Assembly: GCA_017993335.1 (NCBI GenBank)
Contig: JAGOMX010000016.1
Span: 1 to 36,262, forward strand
Length of the DNA: 36,262 nt
Direction: 5' to 3'
Origin: Alphaproteobacteria bacterium
GTDB taxonomy: Bacteria > Pseudomonadota > Alphaproteobacteria > JAGOMX01
The position numbers and the translations under genes are program-made. The notes beneath the pieces were generated by a model. That model worked only from the letters and a program-made list of their open reading frames with translations. It did no database searches and was not told where the DNA came from. Positions 26,480-35,925 of the stretch are shown here, piece by piece. How positions within the stretch are numbered: position 1 is the first letter of the stretch; each line of letters starts with the position of its first letter.

Positions 26480-27769
26480 TTATTTCTTTTTTAGTTTCAT
26501 CCACATGTGCATAGGTATTCCACATATCAAGATGATCATGGATAGGACTCCCATTTTAAGGCTGGCTGCCCATAAGGCCCATAAAGAAAACGCCAGAGCT
26601 CCCAGGAACAAGGCTATTTTGCTTAAGCAAAGTTCACTATCTCTTACCAACAATTTGAAGTACGCCAGAACCGAAACGGCATAAATTAACAAAATTAAAG
26701 TAACGGCGACGTTAATGATAAAATCGAATTGTTCTAATAAGCTATTTTCTAAGGACATAAACAACAGGGGTACCGTACAAAGAGATGACAGTAATACTCC
26801 CCAGTAAGGCGTTCCATGTCGAGTTGTCTTTTGGAAAAAGCGAGGAAATAAACCATCATTTGCTGCACCATAAGGAATACGTCCGACAATGAGGGTCCAT
26901 CCATTTAAGGTTCCTAAGCATGATATAATTGCAGCTATCGCGACTGGCACACCCCAGCTTCCACCAAATATGATATGGGCGGCATCTGCATAAGGGGCCT
27001 TAGATTGAATCAATTCTCCGTGGGGAACGATTCCCATCACGGCAATCGTGCCTAAGAGATAAACGGCGGCTGCAATACTCGTACCCAAGACAATAGCCTT
27101 AGGGACTGTCCTCGATGCGTTGGATACTTGACCTGCTGGAACGGTGCCTGTCTCCAATCCCACAAAGGCCCACAAAGTCAAAAAAGCAACTGAGTTAAGA
27201 GCTTCCCCAAAAGGTTTACCTGATGAATTCAGAGCGCTAAAGTTTTCAATGTCTATAAAGAGGATTCCAACGATAGGTAGGCAAAGCAAAGGAATAATTT
27301 TAACCATAGTGACAAATAGCTCAGCCCGACCGGTGACTTTTATACCCATCAGGTTAAATGCGGTAATGCTCCCCATGATCAGTAACTCTAAAGCAAAGTT
27401 TACGCCCGGGTCTAATCCTCCACAGAGCATGGAGATATACCCTACGGCACCAATCGCTAATGCCGGATTGCTAATCCATGATAGAACCCAGTATCCCCAG
27501 CACACGTAATATCCGACTGTATCCCCAAAAGCTTCTTTTGCATAAAGATATGGCCCCCCAGTTTTAGGAACGCGGGCGCTCAGCTGAGCAAAAATTAAAG
27601 ATAGCAGGATTGCACCAATAGATGTAATTAACCAACCCAAGAGACTAACCGTGCCATAGGTAGACAGGGTCGCTGGTAGTAAGTAAACGCCTGAACCAAC
27701 AAGATTGCCAGTAACAAGCGACGTAAGTGGCCAAAGGCCCATTTTATCAGATGACTGATGAATAGACAT
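26480..27769 (-). CDS. APC-family amino acid/polyamine permease (AdiC/PotE-like)
   Basis: Polytopic inner-membrane transporter with about 12 hydrophobic segments over 429 residues. The first helix carries GNLVGSGVYLLPATL, the substrate-binding G-S-G type motif of basic amino acid/polyamine antiporters such as AdiC and PotE, and VPKTGGPYLYAKEAFGD follows as in this group. The substrate cannot be fixed; arginine, agmatine, ornithine or putrescine exchange are the family's known activities. A strong GGGAGGAGAG ribosome-binding site adjoins a 12-base perfect palindrome. No decarboxylase partner gene is beside it, so acid-resistance exchange is not supported. Such transporters are common in host-dependent bacteria that import amino acids. 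Confidence 0.88.
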   Translation of the reverse strand: MSIHQSSDKMGLWPLTSLVTGNLVGSGVYLLPATLSTYGTVSLLGWLITSIGAILLSLIFAQLSARVPKTGGPYLYAKEAFGDTVGYYVCWGYWVLSWISNPALAIGAVGYISMLCGGLDPGVNFALELLIMGSITAFNLMGIKVTGRAELFVTMVKIIPLLCLPIVGILFIDIENFSALNSSGKPFGEALNSVAFLTLWAFVGLETGTVPAGQVSNASRTVPKAIVLGTSIAAAVYLLGTIAVMGIVPHGELIQSKAPYADAAHIIFGGSWGVPVAIAAIISCLGTLNGWTLIVGRIPYGAANDGLFPRFFQKTTRHGTPYWGVLLSSLCTVPLLFMSLENSLLEQFDFIINVAVTLILLIYAVSVLAYFKLLVRDSELCLSKIALFLGALAFSLWALWAASLKMGVLSMIILICGIPMHMWMKLKKK

Positions 27770-27782
27770 AATTTCTCTCCTC

Positions 27783-27794
27783 CCCTTATAAGGG
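27783..27794. promoter_or_regulatory. 12-bp perfect palindrome CCCTTATAAGGG at the permease ribosome-binding site
   Basis: The palindrome directly adjoins the GGGAGGAGAG Shine-Dalgarno of the permease, 14-25 bases before its start codon. A protein bound here could block translation or elongation. The sequence is short, so chance cannot be excluded. Confidence 0.35.
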
Positions 27795-27967
27795 CATAAA
27801 AATAATCCAATATGTATTGTAGATAAGATGATGGAACAGATATGCGAGCGCTTAGCAGCGCTTTCGGGAGTTTTTCAGAAGAAGAATATGACGTGTGTAA
27901 CTATCCATAGTGCAGGCATTATGCAGCACGTGAGCCTGAAGTCAAGATAATTTCAAATTCTCTTTGT

Positions 27968-27983
27968 AAACAACCGCCTGTTT
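27968..27983. repeat. third, diverged copy of the AAACAGCCGTCTGTTT palindrome
   Basis: AAACAACCGCCTGTTT differs from the twin copies at two of 16 positions. It lies 41 bases past the hydrolase stop and about 200 bases upstream of the permease start, so the three copies bracket the permease. The 254-base gap also holds the hairpin AGCGCT-TAGC-AGCGCT at 27847-27862. Confidence 0.5.
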
Positions 27984-28023
27984 TTGTATGGAATATGGTT
28001 GAACGGTACCTTTTCTTGATGGA

Positions 28024-28902
28024 TCAGGTTTTGCTCTTCTTTAGCCATTTTAGTATTTCATCCTCCAGTAATTCAGGCTCTTCTCGTTGTGGGGTGTGGC
28101 CGCTTTGCTCGAATATACGGATGGTCAGATCTGCAAACTTTGATCGGAAGTTTTCCCATAAGTAGGGTGGGTTCCAATAATCATAACGGCCTAAGCCTAA
28201 AAATACGGGACATACAATCTTGTTTAGGTTTTTCTCGATGGGGTAGTTCTTAAACATGCTTCCCCAGACGTGAGCGGCTCCGATGGGATTCAAGTGTACG
28301 CCTTCCCAAAGATGGCTTGCATCGTATGTATAGTCATACCAAATCATCGGGCCAAATTTCAGCATGCGCGTCACAAAGGTCAGGTGAGGGTGAGCTGTTG
28401 TGTCTTGTTCTAAAGTCTTCAGATTTTCTGCCAGTAAGGCTTTACGTTCGGGGCACACAGACTCAATAAAATACGAATCCGCGGCCTGATACAGTTTCTC
28501 ACCCGTGATAGGACTTGCAGCCAAAAGAAGGATATGGCTCACGGCCTTTGGATATCTTTTAGCGTATTCAAGAGCCATAAACGCATGGATGGAGTGGCCT
28601 ATAATTATAATCTTATTGAGATTTAATTTGAGTCGTAAGGTCTCAATATCCTCTAGAATTTTTGAAAGACCATAAGCCTCTTCTGTAACAGTTTCTGTAT
28701 TTGATCTGCTAGCAAAGGCCCTCTGATCAAGAAAAATAAGCTGTAAATGTTCTCGCAGTTTTTGAGAAAAAGTTCGCGGATAGTATATATGGCTACCGAT
28801 AACAATGGCCGGTGGGCCGTTACCTTCCTGGGTATACTTCAAAATAAAATCGTCCACTTCTATTTGCCCGTCGACTTTTATTTCATAAGGGTTGCAGGTC
28901 AT
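28024..28902 (-). CDS. alpha/beta hydrolase
   Basis: Predicted cytosolic serine hydrolase of the alpha/beta fold, substrate unknown. The nucleophile elbow is GHSIH with Ser104, where the usual second Gly is His. The acid is probably the Asp in LGRYDYW, and the base is His in EQSGHTPQREEP near the C-terminus. A frame-open ATG at 28935 lies further upstream, but the ATG at 28902 has GGAGAAC just before it, so I chose it, giving 292 residues. There is no signal peptide. Relatives include proline iminopeptidases, esterases and lactonases; none can be favoured. Confidence 0.8.
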   Translation of the reverse strand: MTCNPYEIKVDGQIEVDDFILKYTQEGNGPPAIVIGSHIYYPRTFSQKLREHLQLIFLDQRAFASRSNTETVTEEAYGLSKILEDIETLRLKLNLNKIIIIGHSIHAFMALEYAKRYPKAVSHILLLAASPITGEKLYQAADSYFIESVCPERKALLAENLKTLEQDTTAHPHLTFVTRMLKFGPMIWYDYTYDASHLWEGVHLNPIGAAHVWGSMFKNYPIEKNLNKIVCPVFLGLGRYDYWNPPYLWENFRSKFADLTIRIFEQSGHTPQREEPELLEDEILKWLKKSKT

Positions 28903-29001
28903 GAGTTCTCCATAAATTATTGATTCTTCATACATGCGGACCGATGGGAGGTCAATGAAGAATTATAGAGAGGGGTCACACTAAATAGCATGCTGCTCAA
29001 T

Positions 29002-31326
29002 TTATGCTTTTAGCTCTTTCAGGAAGACATCCAAATCTGCATGTACTTTTTCCATGGACACTTTTAGTTTGGAAAAGTTTTCCTTGGCGGTTAGGAGGTC
29101 ATTTCTTTTGGCGGATTGTTCTATTTCTGAAGAATATTTTACGGCATCTTGCGCATGAAAGTTACTGACAGCTCCCCTTAAGGTATGGGCGGCTATGGCG
29201 AGTTCTTCATAGTTGTCATTTTCAAGAGAGGCTTCCATTTTTTCCATGCGAATGGGATAATCCTTCATAAAGGCTTCGATAGCAAAAGGAATCAAATCTA
29301 CATCATCTTTAAAAAATTCAAATATTTTATTTTTCTGGATAGATAGGGAATATGAGATATTTTTTTCTGTTTTTTGATTTTCGATGGGTTTTTGATTTAC
29401 TTGTGTGTTCTTATTGTTATGGTAGGCACATGGTGCCTTGTTTAGGGCAGCTTCCAGGGTGATTAAGGTAAACGGTTTTGTCAGAAAATCGTTCATTCCT
29501 GCGTCTATACACTGTTTTTTATGCTCATTCAGAGTGTTCGCAGTCATGGCCACAATCCAAGGTCTTTGGTGAGGTGGTTTTAGGGAACATATAATTTTTG
29601 TGGCTTCGAGGCCATCCATCTCTGGCATCATCATATCCATAAAGATAAGATCGTAGTCGTTCACTTGTATCGCCTGAATGACTTCACGGCCATTTGCCGC
29701 TACATCTGGTTCATAGCCTAGCTTGTTTAAAAAGCCTTTGGCAACCATCTGATTTACCAGGTTATCCTCAGCGAGCAAAATACGCATGGGTTTTTCGCGA
29801 CCTAAAGCCGACAAATCCTCATTTTTTTCTGTTTCCACAGGCTGTGTGATTTCTTTTAGTATTTTAGCTTTTATGGTAAAGATAAAACTCGATCCTTGCC
29901 CAAGTTTACTTTTGACGGATATTTTTCCGCCCATGAGTTCGACAAGTCTTTTGCAAATGACAAGCCCTAGGCCTGTGCCGCCAAACTTTCTTGCAACGGA
30001 TGAATCTGCCTGGGTAAAGGCTTGAAAGAGGGTTTCTTTTACTTCATCTTTAATGCCTATGCCTGTGTCGCGAACGGTGAATTTTATTTTGTCTTTATTT
30101 TCTTTACATACAGAAATATAGACACCGCCTGTCATCGTAAATTTTAACGCGTTGCTGATCAAATTAACCAAGATCTGCCTCAATCGAACGGCATCACCTT
30201 CTATGTATAGGGGGGTGTCAGGGTCTATTGAGTATGTAAGTTCCAGACTTTTTCGGGCTAATTGTGGTTTTACGATATCTATCGATTCATTGATAATCTT
30301 CTCAAGAGAAAGAGGGGCAAAATCTAAATCCATTTTTGCGGCCTCTATTTTGGAAAAGTCGAGAATATCATTGATAACGGTTAAAAGATGATTGCCGCAA
30401 TTGGTGATAATATCGAGCTTTTCTTTTTGATCTTTTTCTAAGGGCGTGTCGGCTAAAAGACAGGCTGTACCAATAACTCCATTCATAGGCGTGCGTAATT
30501 CATGGGTCATAGAGGCCAAAAACGTAGCTTTTGCTTCGGTTGCGGATTCTGCCTTTTTTAGAGCCTCTGCCAATTCATGAGTTCTTTGTTTGACTTTTTC
30601 TTCTAGCGAGCTCGTCAAGATTCTTAGTTTTTCATCTCGTGTGTTGATAGAACGTATCATCGTGTTTAAAGACAGCGCAAGGCTACCTATTTCATCTTGC
30701 CGATTCAAGGTTAAGGGAATCTTTTCCCCTTGAATGATCCTGTTCGCCTTGTCTGTTAGTTCTCGCAAGGGCTTAATGATACGGGACGAAAACGTAAAAG
30801 TAGCAATGATAGCTAATATGAGGCAGGCAAGAAAAGCAAGGAGCATATCTTGCATTTGTATGGCCATGTTTTCTTGGATTTCATCGTTATTGTACGAGAT
30901 ATGCAGTTGACCTAAATAGGTATGATTCTCACCAAATACAGGATGCAAAATATCTATCTGTGTATCGTTAGACCAAACGTGTGGAATAAGTTTTTTTTCA
31001 TGGAGCGGTAGTTCAAAAGGGATTGCAGATGATTCGCTCACGCTGACAAGAACTTTACCTGATTTGTCTATAAAATCAGCCTTTACGATTCGTTTATGTG
31101 TTAAATAAACCTTTAAAATGGATTCTAAATTTTGCTGATTCATGCCTCCTTTTTGATGCCCTAAAACATCAGAAAGGGATTGGGTTAGGGCTGCCGCTTG
31201 TTCTTTTACGTCTTGCAAATTTCTTTGATATTCTTTGTAGATAGAGAATAAGGAAAGCGCAGCGACCGCAAGCATAGTGGAAGTTATTGTATATATTAAG
31301 ATTTGACCCCTAATGCTCATTCTCAT
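29002..31326 (-). CDS. hybrid sensor histidine kinase with receiver and HPt domains
   Basis: Membrane-bound tripartite sensor kinase of 774 residues. Order: membrane helix (about 8-29), periplasmic sensing region (30-158), second helix (160-180), HAMP linker (181-235), HisKA with phospho-acceptor His275 (SMTHELRTPMNG), HATPase with N box Asn392 and G box GGTGLGLVICKRLVELMGG, a receiver with phospho-acceptor Asp564 (IFMDMMMPEMDG), and a C-terminal HPt domain with His714 (AAHTLRGAV). This is the BarA/ArcB-type phosphorelay architecture. No response regulator with an output domain is adjacent, so its partner is encoded elsewhere. No clear Shine-Dalgarno is seen; an ATG two codons further in (31320) is an equal alternative start. 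Confidence 0.93.
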   Translation of the reverse strand: MRMSIRGQILIYTITSTMLAVAALSLFSIYKEYQRNLQDVKEQAAALTQSLSDVLGHQKGGMNQQNLESILKVYLTHKRIVKADFIDKSGKVLVSVSESSAIPFELPLHEKKLIPHVWSNDTQIDILHPVFGENHTYLGQLHISYNNDEIQENMAIQMQDMLLAFLACLILAIIATFTFSSRIIKPLRELTDKANRIIQGEKIPLTLNRQDEIGSLALSLNTMIRSINTRDEKLRILTSSLEEKVKQRTHELAEALKKAESATEAKATFLASMTHELRTPMNGVIGTACLLADTPLEKDQKEKLDIITNCGNHLLTVINDILDFSKIEAAKMDLDFAPLSLEKIINESIDIVKPQLARKSLELTYSIDPDTPLYIEGDAVRLRQILVNLISNALKFTMTGGVYISVCKENKDKIKFTVRDTGIGIKDEVKETLFQAFTQADSSVARKFGGTGLGLVICKRLVELMGGKISVKSKLGQGSSFIFTIKAKILKEITQPVETEKNEDLSALGREKPMRILLAEDNLVNQMVAKGFLNKLGYEPDVAANGREVIQAIQVNDYDLIFMDMMMPEMDGLEATKIICSLKPPHQRPWIVAMTANTLNEHKKQCIDAGMNDFLTKPFTLITLEAALNKAPCAYHNNKNTQVNQKPIENQKTEKNISYSLSIQKNKIFEFFKDDVDLIPFAIEAFMKDYPIRMEKMEASLENDNYEELAIAAHTLRGAVSNFHAQDAVKYSSEIEQSAKRNDLLTAKENFSKLKVSMEKVHADLDVFLKELKA

Positions 31327-31394
31327 AGGAATATATACTTTCGTGTATGGTTATTCTCAACGTTAAGTTTACGTCTATATATTTAATAATATCT

Positions 31395-32219
31395 TTACGA
31401 CCACAGAAAACCATCATAAATATAAGTTGGTTGGATGTTTTTATAGGCAAGAAGATCTTCCGAGGATTTATGAATACCGGACAAGACCCACCATGAGTCA
31501 ATGCCGGCATTTGAAGCGCCCGTAATATCGGTAGCTAAAGAGTCACCAATAGCTAGCCATTTTCCACCTTTATATTTGGAAAAGATAAGCTCATAAATCG
31601 AAGCATACGGTTTCCCAAAATAATAAACTTTTCCGCCACGTTGTTCATAAGTCTTTGCGAGCATCCCCGCACAAGGAACTAAGTTTTCATGAACCCGTAC
31701 ATAGAGGTCTGGATTGGCGCAGTACATAGGCACATCTTTTGCAATGGCCTCATCAAAAGCAAGGTAATAATCTTCAGTTTTTGGCCATGCCGACATATAA
31801 TTACTGGCAATTAATATATCTGCATCTTGCATTCGAGAAACGGGATTCATGCCGATACCGATCAAAAGGCTAGCGTCTTTTTCCGGCACACCTATATGAA
31901 AATAAGATTCGGCCGGTAGTTTGCGTAAGGTGTCAATGACCAGATCACCAGAGGTTATCACGCCATCATATAAATGACTCGAAATCCCAAGATTCTGCAG
32001 CTGTTCGCGGGTGGCACCTGAAGCACGAGGCGCATTCGATAAAAAAACAATGGTTTTGTTTCTAGATTTAATTGCCTGTAAGCATTCTAATGCACCATCA
32101 TAGAGATGTTGCCCATTATGAATCACCCCCCATAAATCTATAATGAAACTGTCATATAGATCGATCAGCTCGACGAGGCCTTTTATGAGGGGTTGCTGAC
32201 CACCTGCTTTAGCGGACAT
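31395..32219 (-). CDS. HAD-superfamily class IIA hydrolase (NagD-like, alphaproteobacterial type)
   Basis: HAD phosphatase-fold protein. Motif I is IIDLWGVIHNG with nucleophile Asp28; the second acidic position of the usual DxD is Trp30. Motif II is FLSNAPR, and motif IV is AIGDSLATDITGASNAGI, with FGKPY supplying the Lys. The D-x-W-G form is, to my knowledge, the hallmark of an alphaproteobacterial NagD-like subfamily (TIGR01459 type), so the Trp is a family trait and not damage. The substrate is unknown. At 274 residues it is intact. A GGGGAG site precedes the start, 4 bases after the dnaJ stop, so it is probably co-transcribed with dnaJ. Confidence 0.88.
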   Translation of the reverse strand: MSAKAGGQQPLIKGLVELIDLYDSFIIDLWGVIHNGQHLYDGALECLQAIKSRNKTIVFLSNAPRASGATREQLQNLGISSHLYDGVITSGDLVIDTLRKLPAESYFHIGVPEKDASLLIGIGMNPVSRMQDADILIASNYMSAWPKTEDYYLAFDEAIAKDVPMYCANPDLYVRVHENLVPCAGMLAKTYEQRGGKVYYFGKPYASIYELIFSKYKGGKWLAIGDSLATDITGASNAGIDSWWVLSGIHKSSEDLLAYKNIQPTYIYDGFLWS

Positions 32220-32223
32220 CGGG

Positions 32224-33372
32224 TTACTCCCCTAGGCTTTCCAAAAACTTTTTAACTTTTGTAAAAAAACCTTGAGACTCTGGGCAGGTTTTATGATCTT
32301 TATCGCTTTCGCTAAATTCTTTCAATAATTCCTTTTGCCTTTTCGTTAGATTCACAGGCGTTTCCACAAAGGCATGTACAAACATATCTCCGCGAGTGGT
32401 TCTTCTTAAAATGCTCATGCCTTTGCCACCAAGACGGAAGATTTTTCCCGATTGTGTGCCATCTGGTATGGTCACGCGGGCTTTGGTTCCATCGATTGTG
32501 GGGACGTCAATGCTACCACCAAGGGTGGCGGTGATAAAATCAATAGGGACACGACAGTGAATGTTTGCCTCTTCGCGTTCAAATATAGAATGGGATTTGA
32601 CATCAATGTGAACATATAAATCACCCGCAAGTCCGCCTCTTATACCTGATTCACCTTCACCGGATAAGCGAATACGAGTTCCGGTTTCGACACCTGCAGG
32701 CACCGATATACTTAAGGTTTTACGTTCTTTTCTTCTGCCTTGTCCTTGGCACGGCGAGCAGGGCTTATCGATAGTTTGTCCCATACCTTGGCAAGATGGA
32801 CAGGCCCTTTCTACCGAGAAGAAACCTTGTTGCGCGCGCACTTTTCCTCTGCCCTGGCAGGTTTTGCAGGTGACGGGACTGGAGCCTTCAGCCGCGCCTG
32901 AGCCTTTACATGTGCTGCATGTCGTGCTCATATTCACCGTAATTTCTTTTTTTACGCCCTTGAAAGCCTCTTCAAGCGTGACAGACATGTTATACTGTAG
33001 GTCATTGCCGCGGTGTTGTTGAGTGCGACCCCTTCCTTGTCCACCCATAAAATCGCCGAACATTTCTTCGAATATATCGTTAAAGCCGCCACTGCCAAAA
33101 TTAAACTCAAAGCCCCCATGATGATTGCGTCCACCGCCCATGCTGCCATCAAAAGCCGCATGTCCCATACGATCGTACGCTGCTCGTTTGTCGTCATCTC
33201 GTAGGACTTCATAGGCCTCGTTGAGTTCCTTGAATTTGTTTTCAGAGACAGCGTCCCCTGGATTTTTATCCGGATGATACTGCATGGCCAGCTTACGATA
33301 AGCTTTTTTCATCTCATCGGCGTTAGCGGTTTTTGGAACCCCAAGAATTTCATAATAATCACGTTTTGCCAT
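32224..33372 (-). CDS. dnaJ: chaperone DnaJ (Hsp40)
   Basis: Co-chaperone that loads clients on DnaK and stimulates its ATPase. The J domain (1-70) has His33-Pro34-Asp35 in YHPDKNPG. A Gly/Phe-rich linker (about 75-115) follows, then four zinc-binding CxxCxGxG repeats ([32 protein letters not shown]), then the two C-terminal beta domains. The length of 382 residues is normal. It follows dnaK on the same strand but is separated from it by a strong terminator, so it may have its own promoter or depend on partial read-through. Confidence 0.97.
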   Translation of the reverse strand: MAKRDYYEILGVPKTANADEMKKAYRKLAMQYHPDKNPGDAVSENKFKELNEAYEVLRDDDKRAAYDRMGHAAFDGSMGGGRNHHGGFEFNFGSGGFNDIFEEMFGDFMGGQGRGRTQQHRGNDLQYNMSVTLEEAFKGVKKEITVNMSTTCSTCKGSGAAEGSSPVTCKTCQGRGKVRAQQGFFSVERACPSCQGMGQTIDKPCSPCQGQGRRKERKTLSISVPAGVETGTRIRLSGEGESGIRGGLAGDLYVHIDVKSHSIFEREEANIHCRVPIDFITATLGGSIDVPTIDGTKARVTIPDGTQSGKIFRLGGKGMSILRRTTRGDMFVHAFVETPVNLTKRQKELLKEFSESDKDHKTCPESQGFFTKVKKFLESLGE

Positions 33373-33436
33373 TTTACATGTCTTTTCAATTGAAATTTGA
33401 AAAAATTAGACTCAAGTCTTTATAGGATTACGTTTT

Positions 33437-33472
33437 AAAAAAATGTCACCCCACCCTGGAAAGGGCGGGGTG
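33437..33472 (-). terminator. intrinsic terminator after dnaK
   Basis: On the minus strand CACCCCGCCCT pairs with AGGGTGGGGTG (eleven pairs, one G-U) around a 4-base loop, followed within four bases by a run of seven T. It begins about 14 bases past the dnaK stop. It would set a lower level of dnaJ transcript relative to dnaK. Confidence 0.88.
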
Positions 33473-33485
33473 CTTCATTTATGAT

Positions 33486-35408
33486 TTACGCTTGATTTTT
33501 CTTGTCGTCGCCGTGAATTTCTTCAAAATCGGCATCCACTACATCTTCCGGCGTCTTTGTTGATGAGGCATCCTCTGTATTGTCAGCGGCGGCAGCCTCT
33601 TCTTGACTTGCCTTATACATAGCTTCACCTAGTTTCATAGAAACTTGGGCTAAGGCGTCCGTTTTGGCTTTAATCGCCTCTTCGTCTTCACCTTCGCAAA
33701 CGGATTTCAAATCGGCCATAGCTGCTTCAATGGCCGTTTTATCCTCGGCGGAGATTTTATCGCCAAATTCACTCAAAGATTTTTCTGTGGCGTGAATCAT
33801 GCTTTCCGCATGGTTTTTCGCCTCAATTAACGCTTTACGCTTTTTATCGGCTTCGGCGTTGATTTCCGCATCTTTTACCATTTGCGCGATATCGTCATCG
33901 CTCAAACCGCCAGAGGCTTGAATACGAATCTGTTGTTCTTTATTCGTCGCCTTGTCTTTTGCAGAAACTGAGACGATACCGTTGGCATCGATGTCAAAGG
34001 TTACCTCAATTTGCGGCATGCCACGGGGCGCAGGAGGAAGGCCAACCAAGTCAAATTGACCCAGAATTTTGTTGTCCGCCGCCATTTCACGTTCCCCTTG
34101 GAAAACACGAATCGTTACAGCTGTTTGATTGTCGTCCGCCGTTGAAAAGACTTGACTCTTTTTCGTAGGGATTGTTGTGTTCCGCTCGATTAAACGAGTA
34201 AACACACCACCAAGAGTTTCAATTCCCAAGGACAAAGGTGTTACGTCTAGCAACAACACATCCTTTACATCACCCTGTAAGACACCCCCTTGAATGGCGG
34301 CGCCCATGGCAACAACTTCATCTGGGTTTACTCCACGATGAGGTTCACGTCCGAAGAAGTTCTTTACAGTCTCAATGATTTTCGGCATGCGTGTCATACC
34401 GCCGACGAGAATAACTTCGTCGATTTGACCTGCCGTAACGCCTGCATCTTTTAAGGCCTTTTTGCAAGGATCGATAGTCTTGGTAATAAGCTTTTCTACC
34501 AAAGATTCTAGCTTGGATCTGGAAAGTTTAACCGTTAAGTGTTTTGGACCAGACGCATCTGCCGTGATAAAAGGCAAGTTGATTTCGGTTTCAATGGCGC
34601 TGGATAACTCAATTTTTGCTTTTTCGGCTGCTTCTTTTAACCGTTGTAAGGCTAATTTATCCGCGCGCAAATCAATACCGTTTTCTTTTTTGAATTCGTC
34701 AGCCAGGTATTCGATAATGTTCATATCAAAATCTTCACCCCCGAGGAAAGTATCGCCGTTGGTGGATTTTACTTCAAAAACGCCATCGCCAATTTCAAGG
34801 ATAGAGACGTCGAACGTTCCGCCACCCAAGTCATAAACAGCAATTATACCCGATTGTTTTTTATCCAAACCATAGGCCAGAGCTGCGGCTGTTGGCTCAT
34901 TGATAATGCGCAAAACATCCAGGCCAGCGATTTTACCCGCATCTTTTGTGGCTTGGCGTTGAGCGTCATTGAAATAAGCCGGAACGGTAATGACGGCTTT
35001 TTCTACTTTTTCACCTAAGTATTTTTCAGCCGTTTCCTTCATTTTTTGTAAAATGAAAGCACTGATTTGGCTAGGGCTGTATTTTTCGCCACGGGACTCA
35101 ACCCATGCATCGCCATTGGCGCCATCAATTATCTTATAAGGGACCAATTCTTGATCTTTTTTTGTTAACGGGTCATCAAAACGACGGCCAATAAGACGCT
35201 TAATTGCAAATAGTGTGTTTTCTGGGTTTGTCACGCCTTGGCGTTTAGCCGCATGCCCGACGAGACGCTCTCCATTGGCAGTAAATGCAACCATGGATGG
35301 CGTGGTTCTGTGTCCTTCAGCGTTTTCTAAAACTTTTGGATCTCTGCCTTCCATGATGGAAACGCAGGAGTTAGTTGTACCTAGGTCAATACCTATTACT
35401 TTGCTCAT
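33486..35408 (-). CDS. dnaK: chaperone DnaK (Hsp70)
   Basis: ATP-driven folding chaperone. The N-terminal ATPase domain opens with [13 protein letters not shown] and contains [14 protein letters not shown] and [12 protein letters not shown]. The interdomain linker is [13 protein letters not shown], followed by the substrate-binding domain and the helical lid, with an Ala/Asp/Glu-rich tail. The length of 640 residues is normal. AGAGG precedes the ATG. The upstream region has a credible sigma70-type promoter with a palindrome at the start point. The order dnaK-dnaJ is conserved; grpE is about 20 kb away in this window. Confidence 0.98.
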   Translation of the reverse strand: MSKVIGIDLGTTNSCVSIMEGRDPKVLENAEGHRTTPSMVAFTANGERLVGHAAKRQGVTNPENTLFAIKRLIGRRFDDPLTKKDQELVPYKIIDGANGDAWVESRGEKYSPSQISAFILQKMKETAEKYLGEKVEKAVITVPAYFNDAQRQATKDAGKIAGLDVLRIINEPTAAALAYGLDKKQSGIIAVYDLGGGTFDVSILEIGDGVFEVKSTNGDTFLGGEDFDMNIIEYLADEFKKENGIDLRADKLALQRLKEAAEKAKIELSSAIETEINLPFITADASGPKHLTVKLSRSKLESLVEKLITKTIDPCKKALKDAGVTAGQIDEVILVGGMTRMPKIIETVKNFFGREPHRGVNPDEVVAMGAAIQGGVLQGDVKDVLLLDVTPLSLGIETLGGVFTRLIERNTTIPTKKSQVFSTADDNQTAVTIRVFQGEREMAADNKILGQFDLVGLPPAPRGMPQIEVTFDIDANGIVSVSAKDKATNKEQQIRIQASGGLSDDDIAQMVKDAEINAEADKKRKALIEAKNHAESMIHATEKSLSEFGDKISAEDKTAIEAAMADLKSVCEGEDEEAIKAKTDALAQVSMKLGEAMYKASQEEAAAADNTEDASSTKTPEDVVDADFEEIHGDDKKNQA

Positions 35409-35536
35409 TTTATACCTCTTTTGTTAGCAAGTCTAAAACGCCTCAACTGCGAGCACGTAAAAGACCCCTAAGGTCTACACAACAACCCTCTAAACCTCTC
35501 ACTTTCAAAAGAAACTCAAGAGGTTATAAAGGGCTT

Positions 35537-35554
35537 TTAGGGAACCTTCCCTAA
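35537..35554. promoter_or_regulatory. palindrome TTAGGGAA-CC-TTCCCTAA at the dnaK start point
   Basis: A perfect inverted repeat with 8-base arms and a 2-base spacer. It lies directly downstream of the predicted dnaK -10, so it would cover the transcription start. It does not match the CIRCE sequence (TTAGCACTC-N9-GAGTGCTAA), apart from beginning TTAG and ending CTAA. It is an operator candidate, or a hairpin at the mRNA 5' end. Confidence 0.55.
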
Positions 35555-35558
35555 TACA

Positions 35559-35588
35559 GTTATACTACAAAAATTACCCATTTTGCAA
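35559..35588 (-). promoter_or_regulatory. candidate dnaK promoter
   Basis: On the minus strand TTGCAA and TATAAC are separated by 18 bases, about 150-180 bases upstream of the dnaK start codon. The pair fits a housekeeping sigma promoter; CTTG overlaps its -35, but no convincing sigma32-type -10 follows. Confidence 0.5.
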
Positions 35589-35896
35589 GAAAATGCTAAA
35601 CCCCCGACGTCTGCCATTTCGTGTGACAAATAATTGAGCCACAAAAACCAAAGAAGGAATAAAGAGTCAGAACGTAAGGAATGTTTTGTTCTTTCGCTTG
35701 CATTCGGGGGGCTATACCATAAACCCGAATCTAAGTCCATTGAGGGACAAAAGCTATTGAAACAGGTTTTGGAACATTACCTTGCGGCTGGCTTCTGTAG
35801 CATAATGGGAGCCTGTATTTCCTCTATTTGTGGATACCAGAAACCCCTGTTTAAGGAACTTTGGCTACAGTTAAGCCGCTTTTTCGTCAAAAAAAC

Positions 35897-35925
35897 TTGC
35901 ATAAATAAAATTCAGCCCATATATG
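35897..35925 (+). promoter_or_regulatory. candidate promoter of the F-box-like gene
   Basis: TTGCAT and TATATG are separated by exactly 17 bases and lie about 50-80 bases upstream of the ATG, a good geometry for a sigma70-type promoter. Confidence 0.45.

Noticed and set aside
31395..32219. Inactivated HAD enzyme because DxD is D-L-W
   Set aside because: The D-x-W-G form is, to my knowledge, typical of the alphaproteobacterial NagD-like subfamily; the other motifs are intact.
35537..35740. 67-codon minus-strand frame upstream of dnaK
   Set aside because: It covers the predicted dnaK promoter and palindrome and has no coding character.
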